Positions 23,520 to 30,586 of a stretch of 42,111 nucleotides of DNA are shown here, piece after piece (position 1 is the stretch's first letter; every line of letters begins with the position of its first letter). Origin of the DNA: an uncultured Clostridia bacterium (GTDB lineage: Bacteria > Bacillota > Clostridia > Oscillospirales > Ruminococcaceae); assembly GCA_947627875.1 (NCBI GenBank), contig CANQXS010000023.1, positions 1-42,111 on the forward strand. Direction: 5' to 3'. The notes beneath the pieces are model-generated. The model worked only from the letters and a program-made list of their open reading frames with translations, was not told the DNA's origin and searched no databases. The position numbers were made by a program, and so were the translations under genes.

Positions 23520-25655
23520 CTAAAAGAAATAGCCGTTTGTTACCGTAGTTCTGTTTTCACTCTGATCGTTTCTGAGCAGATATTCCTTGGATATAAAAGG
23601 TTTAATGATCTCATGATAATCCTTTGTGACTTCTTCGTCTGTTGAAAGGATAATGACCTGACTGCTGATGTTCGGGAAGAACTTAGACGAGATCTCCTCG
23701 CGATGATTGGCGTCGATGCGTGCATAAGGAGTATCTATAACAAACGGTATCTGCTTTCCCGATATCTGAATGATTGCCCAGTACAGAGCGAGTATGAAAA
23801 TCTGTCTTTCGCCTTTGGACAACGTGTTCAGATCAATTCTCTTATAAAGCTCTATTTCCTCAAAATTATTATCGCATGAAATAACAGCGTTCTCAATGTC
23901 GTCCGCTTCGTCAAGAGAGAAATAACTGCATAGTCGCTTGATGCTTTTGTCTCCCATAACCTTTAAGAATTCTTTTATGCCGATGTTTGCGATAAGCGAC
24001 TTAAGCTCGCCCATCGTAAACTTCTGTGTCTGAAACAGGTCAAACTTAAAGTTATCCGCAATCTCGATAATTGAAATAAGGTTATCTTTGCGATATATCT
24101 TCTGCAGATTCTCTATTATTTTTTGAGAGAGCTGTTTGCGGATACTGATCATACTACGGTCAATAAGTCTTTCCATCATCAGTGAAATGCTTGTACTCAG
24201 ATCCAAAACGTGTTTGTCCTGCGTGCTGGCGCGTATCTTTTCTTTTACCGTGCTAAGCTCAGAATTAAGAGTTTGCAGCTTTGCACCAAGCTCTTTCAAT
24301 TCATTTTGCTTTTGTGAAGATTCCAGTTCCAGCAGCTCGATTCTGTGTTTCGCGGTTATGATTTCATCTGTATATTTTTTAGCGTCTTCTTCAGATAACG
24401 CATTTTTCAACCGCTGTCTGATAGATGTAATTCTCTTGACTAATTTATCTTTTTCCACAATCTTTTTAGCAAGCTTCTCAGAATCAAACGAAGCGACCGT
24501 ATCGGCAAGATGCAGTATCTGCCCCATTTCAGCTTTAGAAAGGTCAAATATCATCTCATCATATGTACCGTTAGCTACTGCTAATTTTTTTACTATAGCC
24601 ACATAAAGTACCTCTGAGAAACCGTCGTCTTTTTTCATTTTATCGGAAACTATGCTGCTGATAAACTCTTTGGAGATCATATTGGAAACATACTCTTGAA
24701 TAGAAGCCTTTTCCTCATATTTAATCTGTTGACTAAGCTGCGGTATTAAATCTTTCATTATGAAGAACGGCATAAGTTCTTCAAAAAACTCCTTTATCTC
24801 ACGAGCGATAAGTTCACGTTTTTTCTCATATTTGTTTACCTCTTCTTCAAGCAACTTAGCTTCTTCCGACGGCAATCCTCCTGACCTTAAAAATTCAGCA
24901 TTGCGCTGTTCAATGAGAGTGTGAAGCAAAGCAATCTCTTGTTCATTATCAGCAAGTGCAGTTTCGCAAGATTTTATTGATTCCTCAGCTTCGGCTATTT
25001 TGTTAAGCAAATCCTGATATTTTGAGTTGAGTTCGATTTCTTCTTCGCTTTCAATCTTGCCATTGTAGTTCTTGCAGAAATGTTGAAGAATTTGCAGATC
25101 GTCAATACCGCACATCGTAAGCAAAACGTTCTTCACATACTTGTTATATCCGTCTGAAGAAAATATTGTACCGACTTCTTCACCGTCAAACAGGAAAAAT
25201 TCAAAGAGTTCTATCGGTATTATATTGAGAATGTAGCTTTCAAACAATGCCTTTTCGGATTCATCAAGAAGTTTGCCGCCCTCATAGACATCGTATTCTT
25301 CTTCTATTTTTGAATCTATGATACTCCAGCTGCGGTTGATAGTATAATATTTGATCTCACGTTCCTGCTTTAATTTTATTTCGATGGATATACCTGAGGC
25401 GAACGGCTGCAACTGGAATGCCTTATCGTTTATAAGTCCCCTGATCTTTTTGCTGTAAAAAGTATTATTTCCGGTATATCCAAAAGCTAAAGGTCCGTAA
25501 AGAGCAATTTTTATAGCTGTGAAGATAGATGTTTTTCCAGCGCCGTTGAGCCCTCCTATCAGTATGATAGGTTTTTTTTCATCGACATTGAAATCAAACA
25601 CGGTTTTCCCTTCATATGAACTGAAATTGTCAAGCACCAGTTTCGTTATCTGCAT
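23520..25655 (-). CDS. dndD: DNA sulfur modification ATPase DndD
   Basis: 711 residues, SMC/Rad50-like. Walker A GLNGAGKT lies at residues 35-42. A long coiled-coil-rich middle (about 190-480) follows, then the ABC signature LSKGERQ and Walker B FVIDTPYARID with a STDEE H-loop-like end. DndD ATPase activity accompanies sulfur insertion, probably by handling DNA structure or nicking. It overlaps dndC by 26 bases in another frame. Confidence 0.92.
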   Translation of the reverse strand: MQITKLVLDNFSSYEGKTVFDFNVDEKKPIILIGGLNGAGKTSIFTAIKIALYGPLAFGYTGNNTFYSKKIRGLINDKAFQLQPFASGISIEIKLKQEREIKYYTINRSWSIIDSKIEEEYDVYEGGKLLDESEKALFESYILNIIPIELFEFFLFDGEEVGTIFSSDGYNKYVKNVLLTMCGIDDLQILQHFCKNYNGKIESEEEIELNSKYQDLLNKIAEAEESIKSCETALADNEQEIALLHTLIEQRNAEFLRSGGLPSEEAKLLEEEVNKYEKKRELIAREIKEFFEELMPFFIMKDLIPQLSQQIKYEEKASIQEYVSNMISKEFISSIVSDKMKKDDGFSEVLYVAIVKKLAVANGTYDEMIFDLSKAEMGQILHLADTVASFDSEKLAKKIVEKDKLVKRITSIRQRLKNALSEEDAKKYTDEIITAKHRIELLELESSQKQNELKELGAKLQTLNSELSTVKEKIRASTQDKHVLDLSTSISLMMERLIDRSMISIRKQLSQKIIENLQKIYRKDNLISIIEIADNFKFDLFQTQKFTMGELKSLIANIGIKEFLKVMGDKSIKRLCSYFSLDEADDIENAVISCDNNFEEIELYKRIDLNTLSKGERQIFILALYWAIIQISGKQIPFVIDTPYARIDANHREEISSKFFPNISSQVIILSTDEEVTKDYHEIIKPFISKEYLLRNDQSENRTTVTNGYFF

Positions 25656-27030
25656 TGTCTATCTCCTTCAGTAGATCAAAATGAAGCCACTGCTGATTCA
25701 AAAGCCTTTCGAGGTCCTTGCGCATAATCTTCGGATTTGAATAATTTTTGTTTTGGTGAACCGATAAAATAAGATTTCTTACAAGTTCGCTCGGAACGTC
25801 AAATTCTTCGCACATATCTTCTATACTGCTTACCGTGTCTGCTTTAATAAGGGGCTCTTTGTAGCTGTCCCATGGAAGTCTTTCGCCTGTGAGATCAAAA
25901 TAAAGATCGACAAGCACTCTGCGCGAAAGGTCAAGTTCCCGATCCCATATTTCATCAATGGCTCTGAGTTCATCAATAGTTATGAGCTCATAATTGATAG
26001 CCTTCTGAGTTTCGATGAGCTTGGTGAGTATCATTTTTCTTGCTTCCCAAGTGAACGGACCGTATCCTTTGTTGCCGTGTTTGTCGGCATATACTGTCCC
26101 ATCTCTGTGTTTCTTTTCACGGTATTCGTTAACGTCTCTAATACTCATGATCCATGATCTAAACTCTGCCAAAGGAATAAGTTCACGATGGCCGGCTTTG
26201 ATAAATCCGTTAAGGGATTTATCGTCCCTGACGACCGTACAACACCAACACCCAAATCGCGATTGACCGCAGCTCTGTGTTTGTCCGGAGTTTGTCATTC
26301 CGGCAAAAGGGCATTCGCCGCTGTCAGCGTCGGAGTACAAGGCTACAAGCTCACCGTTATCAGAGCCCCACGGCGTTTTGCCGTTGTTATGTTCAAGAAG
26401 GACTTTCCAAACATCGTCGGTAGTAAGCTCTACTATAGGATTGTAAACATATGCGTCCTGTATAGTCTCATGTCTGTTTAGCATCCGTGTAGCAAGCTCT
26501 CGACCTTCGATACGCCGTTTTCTTGCGATACTTTCTGCTTTGCGCACACCGAGTAGAACGATAACTTCTTTCTTCTCCTCAGCCATTATCGCTTTTATTT
26601 TATCTGCACTTGGTCTGATCTTAAGCCTATCTGTGCACCACCTGAATGTGCCATTCATTCTCGGTGTGGGAAGCCCTTTGCCGATGATGTTAGTCCAGTA
26701 TGTATTGTTAAATTCCGGAGTCACCATACAGGACTTTATAGGAAGCCCTTCTTTTGCGGCGGCACTGCCGAGCAGTTTGTTCATTTTGCTAAGATATACC
26801 TTAATCAAAGGGTTCTCAATTAAGGTGTCGGAGGAAATAATATAAACATTTTTATGTCTTTTATTTGGCGCGAGAGACTGTAGCATCTCATATACCAACT
26901 CTACTACAGTGGTCGAGTCCTTTCCACCGCTATATCCGATTATCCACGGGCGATCGTCGGACAGATATACATATCTTATTTCACCAAGTAATTCTTCATA
27001 AGAATACTCATCAAAGTAGTTATTCATCAT
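25630..27030 (-). CDS. dndC: DNA sulfurtransferase DndC (PAPS-reductase-like)
   Basis: 466 residues from the ATG at 27030; ATG at 27027 and an upstream TTG at 27048 are alternatives. The PP-loop SGGKDST is at residues 34-40. A cysteine set (FRWCTDRLKIRP, then GECPF, SCGQSRFGCWCC) fits the 4Fe-4S cluster of DndC. It adenylates the DNA backbone and transfers sulfur from DndA. It is the first gene of the operon, about 33 bases after the predicted transcription start. No dndB repressor gene precedes it. Confidence 0.95.
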   Translation of the reverse strand: MMNNYFDEYSYEELLGEIRYVYLSDDRPWIIGYSGGKDSTTVVELVYEMLQSLAPNKRHKNVYIISSDTLIENPLIKVYLSKMNKLLGSAAAKEGLPIKSCMVTPEFNNTYWTNIIGKGLPTPRMNGTFRWCTDRLKIRPSADKIKAIMAEEKKEVIVLLGVRKAESIARKRRIEGRELATRMLNRHETIQDAYVYNPIVELTTDDVWKVLLEHNNGKTPWGSDNGELVALYSDADSGECPFAGMTNSGQTQSCGQSRFGCWCCTVVRDDKSLNGFIKAGHRELIPLAEFRSWIMSIRDVNEYREKKHRDGTVYADKHGNKGYGPFTWEARKMILTKLIETQKAINYELITIDELRAIDEIWDRELDLSRRVLVDLYFDLTGERLPWDSYKEPLIKADTVSSIEDMCEEFDVPSELVRNLILSVHQNKNYSNPKIMRKDLERLLNQQWLHFDLLKEIDNADNETGA

Positions 27031-27069
27031 TATCAGCCATCTTTTCAAAATTGTATGTATATATAATTT

Positions 27070-27098
27070 ATTATATCACTTCTCTTTAAGCCTGTCAA
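27070..27098 (-). promoter_or_regulatory. Extended -10 promoter of the dnd operon
   Basis: On the - strand TTGACA (27098-27093), 17 bases, TATAAT (27075-27070), with TGA directly upstream of the -10 (extended -10). Fully consensus, so expression is probably strong and constitutive unless repressed. The IS481 flank lies six bases upstream. Confidence 0.8.
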
Positions 27099-27103
27099 TG
27101 ATA

Positions 27104-27129
27104 ACTTACTTTTGGGAGTGTCCATTTCT
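27104..27129 (+). repeat. 26-base direct repeat, left flank of IS481
   Basis: Starts AACTTACTTTTGGGAGTGTC and ends CATTTC; the identical sequence occurs at 28188-28213. Confidence 0.7.
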
Positions 27130-28194
27130 GTAAGTTTGTCAATGATCTTGTACAGTGAAAGAAAAGAATTCGGAAGGAGAGAGGAAGAGCAGCGGACGCA
27201 TAGGACGATTATTGGATCTTCTTTGGTGCGCAGCGAGCTGCGCACCAAAATCGGCGAGAGAATAAAATCTATGCGTGTCATAAAAGCGCTTTTGATCCTC
27301 TCTGTGGCTTCTCTCAACCTTGCCGTTGTGCCGCGGAGTGTAAGGACGAATAAGCTTGTGCCTTATTCCGAGCTTCTTCGCAGTAAGCTCAAATCTTGTC
27401 GGTAAGTCGCGTTTGCTGTTTGAAAATTTATTCGTAAACTCAAAGCCGTTGTCGGTCTGAACGCATTCTACCGTCACGCCCTTTCTCTTGAACCACTTGT
27501 AGACCTTCTCCAGAAAATCAGCCGATGAATATGTACTCTGTTCCGCATAAGCGCCTAAATATCTAAGCCTTGTGTATTCGTCAATCGCTGTGTACTGATA
27601 CAGCCTTTCTTCGGGATTTGCAAGACACTTCAGAGGAACCACCTTGACGTCTATCTGAACTCGTTCTCCGGGGTGCGTCATCTGCTCATAGGGCTTGGGT
27701 ATATACTTCTTCCTGACCTTTTTCTTGGGGAGCATACCGAGCTTTTGCATAACTCTGTAGAGACTCTCGGGACGGCGAGTGTAGCCTTTCTTTTTGAGCC
27801 TGTACCAAAGCTCGGTAAGACCTAAATCGGGGCTTCTGCGATGATAGCGCTTAATTAGAGCTATTTCTTCGGGAGTATGCTCGTTGGGGTGATGATGAGG
27901 TCTGCGGGACTGATTTACCAATGACGATTCCGTTCCGTCCCAGCGCGATTTCCAAAAGTAGATATATGACCGTGCCCTATTGTATTTCCTGCTTGCGCGT
28001 GATACTCCGTATTTCTCTGCATATTTCATCAGGGATTGACGATACCTTGCCTCTTGTGTTATACTGTTCATGAAGAATGTGCTTCCTTTCTTGCGGTAGT
28101 GATTTGTTTGCAACCTTATCTTACCACACTTGGCACATTCTTCTTTATTCTTTCTTTTTAATGTACAAGATGTATTGTAGTCTAACAAACTTAC
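27130..28194 (-). mobile_element. IS481-family insertion sequence
   Basis: Ends are imperfect inverted repeats: TGTAAGTTTGTCA...ATCTTGTAC at the left and GTACAAGAT...ACAAACTTAC at the right. It contains one DDE transposase on the - strand. Both flanks carry a 26-base direct repeat, longer than an ordinary target duplication, and the right flank runs into MITE-like repeats with the same GGGAGTGTCC end, so exact boundaries are uncertain. An alternative element from 27114 to 28309 has GGGAGTGTCC/GGACACTCCC ends and TTACTTTT on both sides. Confidence 0.7.
27139..28071 (-). CDS. IS481-family DDE transposase
   Basis: 310 residues from the ATG at 28071 (MNSITQEARYRQSLMKYAEK). An upstream extension to 28221 is open but reads unrelated sequence. 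An N-terminal helix-turn-helix (KYGVSRASRKYNRARSYIYF) is followed by an rve integrase core with the DDE triad in QIDVKVVP, QTDNGFEFT and KVERSHRED. It appears intact and full length for the family. AAAGGAAG lies about 12 bases before the start. Confidence 0.9.
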   Translation of the reverse strand: MNSITQEARYRQSLMKYAEKYGVSRASRKYNRARSYIYFWKSRWDGTESSLVNQSRRPHHHPNEHTPEEIALIKRYHRRSPDLGLTELWYRLKKKGYTRRPESLYRVMQKLGMLPKKKVRKKYIPKPYEQMTHPGERVQIDVKVVPLKCLANPEERLYQYTAIDEYTRLRYLGAYAEQSTYSSADFLEKVYKWFKRKGVTVECVQTDNGFEFTNKFSNSKRDLPTRFELTAKKLGIRHKLIRPYTPRHNGKVERSHREDQKRFYDTHRFYSLADFGAQLAAHQRRSNNRPMRPLLFLSPSEFFSFTVQDH

Positions 28195-28213
28195 TTTTGG
28201 GAGTGTCCATTTC
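28188..28213 (+). repeat. 26-base direct repeat, right flank of IS481
   Basis: Identical to 27104-27129. It overlaps the right IS end and the start of the first MITE-like unit. Confidence 0.7.
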
Positions 28214-28309
28214 CACCACATTATAAAATTTTTTGCCGGAAAATTCGCCGTTACTAATCACTTTCCACTTCCCACATTTCAATTAAATGTGGTCGTTTCG
28301 GACACTCCC
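28199..28309. repeat. MITE-like unit 1
   Basis: Begins GGGAGTGTCC and ends GGACACTCCC. The inverted ends extend inwards as ACCACATT / AATGTGGT with a 6-base mismatch. No coding potential. It is repeated almost exactly 120 bases downstream. Confidence 0.75.
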
Positions 28310-28319
28310 TTACTTTTAA

Positions 28320-28429
28320 GGAGTGTCCATTTCCACCACATTATAAAATTTTTTGCCGGAAAATTCGCCGTTACTAATCACTTTCCACTTCCCACATTTC
28401 AATTAAATGTGGTCGTTTCGGACACTCCC
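28320..28429. repeat. MITE-like unit 2 (tandem copy)
   Basis: A copy of unit 1 at a period of 120 bases; the interval 28321-28438 matches 28201-28318 without a visible difference. It is followed, like unit 1, by TTACTTTT. Confidence 0.75.
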
Positions 28430-28537
28430 TTACTTTTATGAGAGCATGAACGCTCATGTAATATTTTTACAATGTGGCTATAATGAAAAAATCACCGCCT
28501 TACAGATTGTTTATGGCAGTTAGGATATTATACCACT

Positions 28538-28565
28538 CTATCAGTCCGAAAGTACGGACTGATAG
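28538..28565. repeat. Perfect 11-bp inverted repeat
   Basis: CTATCAGTCCG-AAAGTA-CGGACTGATAG, with no T-run on either strand. A shorter AGTCC-AAAGATA-CGGACT version occurs at about 31370-31390 upstream of another gene. Possible operator or RNA hairpin. Confidence 0.5.
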
Positions 28566-28581
28566 TGCGGATATTGAAAAA

Positions 28582-28893
28582 TTATGATGATATGAGCTCC
28601 CGAATTTTTCCTTTCACCGGGTCATGCAGCGTATCCACCCGGAAATTTTGCTCAACTATCTCCATGAGGTTAAACTCGTTGAACGTATCTTGGTTCTTTT
28701 CCAGCTTCCGCTGATAATATCTTGCGGCAGACTTATGCCTCCTGCCGCAGAACCAGACCTCGCCGCCCAATGAAGGCGACGGCACTGCTGTTGCCCTGCC
28801 CTTTGCTGCCTCTGCGATGACTTCCTTGCGCTGGTGAGCGAGCATCGCTTCGGTCCAAGAGCGCGGATTTCCTGTTTTGTTTGTGAGTTTCAT
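28582..28893 (-). CDS. Unknown 103-aa protein under a SAM riboswitch
   Basis: Starts at the ATG at 28893, with CGGAGGAC nine bases upstream, although the frame is open to 28944. The sequence is polar and basic (MKLTNKTGNPRSWTEAMLAH, a GGEVWFCGRRHKSAARYYQR patch, one Cys), with no membrane segment. I recognise no family and no link to methionine metabolism. It is the only gene between the riboswitch terminator and the repeat region, so its control by S-adenosylmethionine is the main clue to its role. It could also be a short gene that replaced the original riboswitch target. Confidence 0.6.
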   Translation of the reverse strand: MKLTNKTGNPRSWTEAMLAHQRKEVIAEAAKGRATAVPSPSLGGEVWFCGRRHKSAARYYQRKLEKNQDTFNEFNLMEIVEQNFRVDTLHDPVKGKIRELISS

Positions 28894-28933
28894 ACTTTCG
28901 TCCTCCGAAAAATTTATTCCAGAAAGAGGCACG

Positions 28934-28956
28934 AAAAAGCCCATCGTCCGATGGGC
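28934..28956 (-). terminator. Riboswitch-controlled terminator
   Basis: On the - strand GCCCATCG-GAC-GATGGGC followed by TTTTT. It is the expression platform of the SAM-I element. Confidence 0.8.
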
Positions 28957-29052
28957 TGAAAGTCTTGTTTACCCATCGATCAGACTTTGGCACCTTGCAT
29001 TGCAGGTTGCCGGACGGTCATAGGGTCTGTCCCTCGCGTCACTCTTTATGGT
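28934..29052 (-). promoter_or_regulatory. SAM-I (S-box) riboswitch with transcription terminator
   Basis: On the - strand the conserved S-box core reads GAGTGACGCGAGGGACAGAC, then CCTATGA, CCGGCAACC, TGCAATGCA and AGGTGCCAAA in correct order. P1 can form between TACCAT and ATGGGTA. GATGGG on the 3' side of P1 can instead pair with CCCATC of the terminator hairpin (28939-28956), the expected antiterminator switch: SAM binding should stabilise P1 and terminate transcription. Assigned from memory of the S-box consensus. Confidence 0.85.
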
Positions 29053-29058
29053 AGTCAC

Positions 29059-29087
29059 ATCATAGCACATATTTCGGGAGTTGTCAA
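29059..29087 (-). promoter_or_regulatory. Promoter of the SAM riboswitch transcript
   Basis: On the - strand TTGACA (29087-29082), a 17-base spacer and TATGAT (29064-29059). The predicted start near 29052 coincides with the 5' edge of the aptamer. Confidence 0.8.
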
Positions 29088-29100
29088 GCGGTTTTGTGTG

Positions 29101-29129
29101 TTGACTTTTCCTCACAAAAGTATTATAAT
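29101..29129 (+). promoter_or_regulatory. Promoter of the structured ncRNA
   Basis: TTGACT (29101-29106), a 17-base spacer, TATAAT (29124-29129). It is back to back with the riboswitch promoter, the two -35 boxes lying 13 bases apart. Confidence 0.75.
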
Positions 29130-29134
29130 ATAAG

Positions 29135-29297
29135 CGCCACGAAATCCAATATTTTTTACAGCTAAGCGTGTATATTTTACCTTGGTAAAAATACAGGCTC
29201 CCTTATCGTATACGCTTAGCTTATATTGATATTGGATTTGCGTGGCAGCAATGAGCCATGTATTTTTCGGTGCGTGGCTTCGGCTGCGCACTTTTTA
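29135..29297 (+). ncRNA. Putative structured non-coding RNA
   Basis: About 163 bases between a consensus promoter and a terminator, with no open frame. GCCACG plus AAATCCAATAT (29136-29152) pairs with ATATTGGATTT, a bulged G, and CGTGGC (ending 29246), making a 17-bp stem. After a symmetrical internal loop, AGCTAAGCG pairs with CGCTTAGCT, and inside that TTTTACC/GGTAAAA forms an apical hairpin. A rod-like RNA of this sort recalls 6S RNA, but length and loop content do not clearly match; class unassigned. Confidence 0.6.
29270..29296 (+). terminator. Terminator of the ncRNA
   Basis: GTGCG...TTCG...CGCAC hairpin (29270-29291) followed by TTTTT. Confidence 0.7.
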
Positions 29298-29393
29298 TTT
29301 GTGAAAATATGTGCAGCCTTGCTCTATTAGTCCGGACTTCTGGACAGCTTATGTGCTAAAATGGTAGTATCTTAGATGCAGGAAGGTGACAAT

Positions 29394-30515
29394 ATGAGAA
29401 AAATTCTGAGCATTACCCTTGCTTTTTTGCTCACGCTGACGCTGTTCATCAGTCCGAACGCGACGCTTGCGGTCAATGCCGTGGAGGAGGACAGCAGCTT
29501 TGAAGTCCACTTCATCGACGTCGGGCAGGCTGACGCGGCTCTGGTTCTTTGTGATGACAGAGCAATGCTCATCGACGGAGGAAATGCCGAAGATTCAAAC
29601 CTTATCTACAGCTATCTCAAAAAGCTTAAGGTCAAGGAGCTTGACTACATCGTCTGCACTCACGCCCATGAGGATCACGTCGGCGGTCTTGCAGGTGCGC
29701 TGAATTATGCTACCGTTGACACCGCGCTATGCCCTGTCACAAGCTATGACAGCAAAGCCTTCAAGAATTTTGTCAAGTATCTTGACAAGCAGGACGTGGA
29801 GATAACCGTTCCCGAAGCAGGCGATACCTATGAGCTTGGCAGCGCCGAGTTCACGATTCTCGGTCCTATCGAGATCGACGAGGACGACCCGAATAACACT
29901 TCAATCGTCCTTAGAATCATCTACGGCGAAACGTCGTTCCTGTTTACAGGCGACGCGGGTCGCGATGAGGAAAGCGACATTCTCGACGAGGATTATGAGC
30001 TTGAAAGCACCGTTTTAAAGGTCGGTCATCACGGCAGCGACACTTCCACTTCCTACAAATTCCTCAACGAAGTCCTGCCGAAATACGCCGTCATTTCGGT
30101 CGGCGAGGGCAATTCCTACGGTCACCCGACCGAGGACACCCTGAGCCGTTTGAGGGACGCGGACGTTAAGGTCTTAAGGACGGATATGCAGGGCGACATC
30201 ATCTGCAAGAGCGACGGCGAAAAGGTCAGCTTTACGGTCGAAAAGAACGCCGACGCGGACACTTTCGGAACGCTTGAACCGAACAGTACGCAGAAAAAGT
30301 CAACGGCAGCGAAGTCCGAAAGCACCGTCAAAAAGGAAGAGCAAAAGACTTCCGGCGGCTCGTCTTATGTGCTGAACACCAACACGAAGAAGTTCCACCT
30401 GCCGAGCTGCTCAAGCGTCAAGCAGATGAAGGACAAGAACCGGCAAGACTTCACCGGCACCCGCGATGAAGTCATTCGCATGGGGTATGACCCGTGTAAA
30501 AAGTGTAATCCTTAG
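29394..30515 (+). CDS. Secreted ComEC-type metallo-beta-lactamase-fold hydrolase
   Basis: 373 residues from the ATG at 29394 (AGGAAGGTG upstream). A signal peptide (KILSITLAFLLTLTLFISPN) leads to an MBL domain: FIDVGQADAAL, the metal motif THAHEDHVGG, TGDAG and KVGHHGSDTS, as in ComEC/Rec2 C-terminal domains. A low-complexity linker (about 285-325) precedes a C-terminal Ada-type metal-binding module (FHLPSCSSV ... PCKKCNP). This MBL-linker-CxxC layout is common in Firmicutes secreted competence-like proteins, with a possible extracellular nuclease or phosphodiesterase role. A strong terminator follows. Confidence 0.85.
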   Translation: MRKILSITLAFLLTLTLFISPNATLAVNAVEEDSSFEVHFIDVGQADAALVLCDDRAMLIDGGNAEDSNLIYSYLKKLKVKELDYIVCTHAHEDHVGGLAGALNYATVDTALCPVTSYDSKAFKNFVKYLDKQDVEITVPEAGDTYELGSAEFTILGPIEIDEDDPNNTSIVLRIIYGETSFLFTGDAGRDEESDILDEDYELESTVLKVGHHGSDTSTSYKFLNEVLPKYAVISVGEGNSYGHPTEDTLSRLRDADVKVLRTDMQGDIICKSDGEKVSFTVEKNADADTFGTLEPNSTQKKSTAAKSESTVKKEEQKTSGGSSYVLNTNTKKFHLPSCSSVKQMKDKNRQDFTGTRDEVIRMGYDPCKKCNP

Positions 30516-30524
30516 AGTATCAAA

Positions 30525-30548
30525 CAAGCCCACCGAGAGGTGGGCTTG
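30525..30548. terminator. Bidirectional terminator
   Basis: CAAGCCCACC-GAGA-GGTGGGCTTG, perfect 10-bp arms between two convergent genes. Confidence 0.7.
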
Positions 30549-30586
30549 CTTAGTTTATTAGAAACGTAACTCCTGCTCTATGCTCT

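Noticed and set aside
27139-28221. Longer 360-codon transposase start upstream of 28071
   Set aside because: The extra residues read through the IS end and MITE repeat; the ATG at 28071 begins the family-like sequence.
28199-28438. CRISPR-like array from the tandem repeats
   Set aside because: Only two copies exist, the whole 120-base unit is repeated without spacers, and no cas genes are present.
29135-29297. 6S RNA
   Set aside because: The long rod shape is similar, but length and the central loop do not clearly match, so it was left as an unassigned ncRNA.
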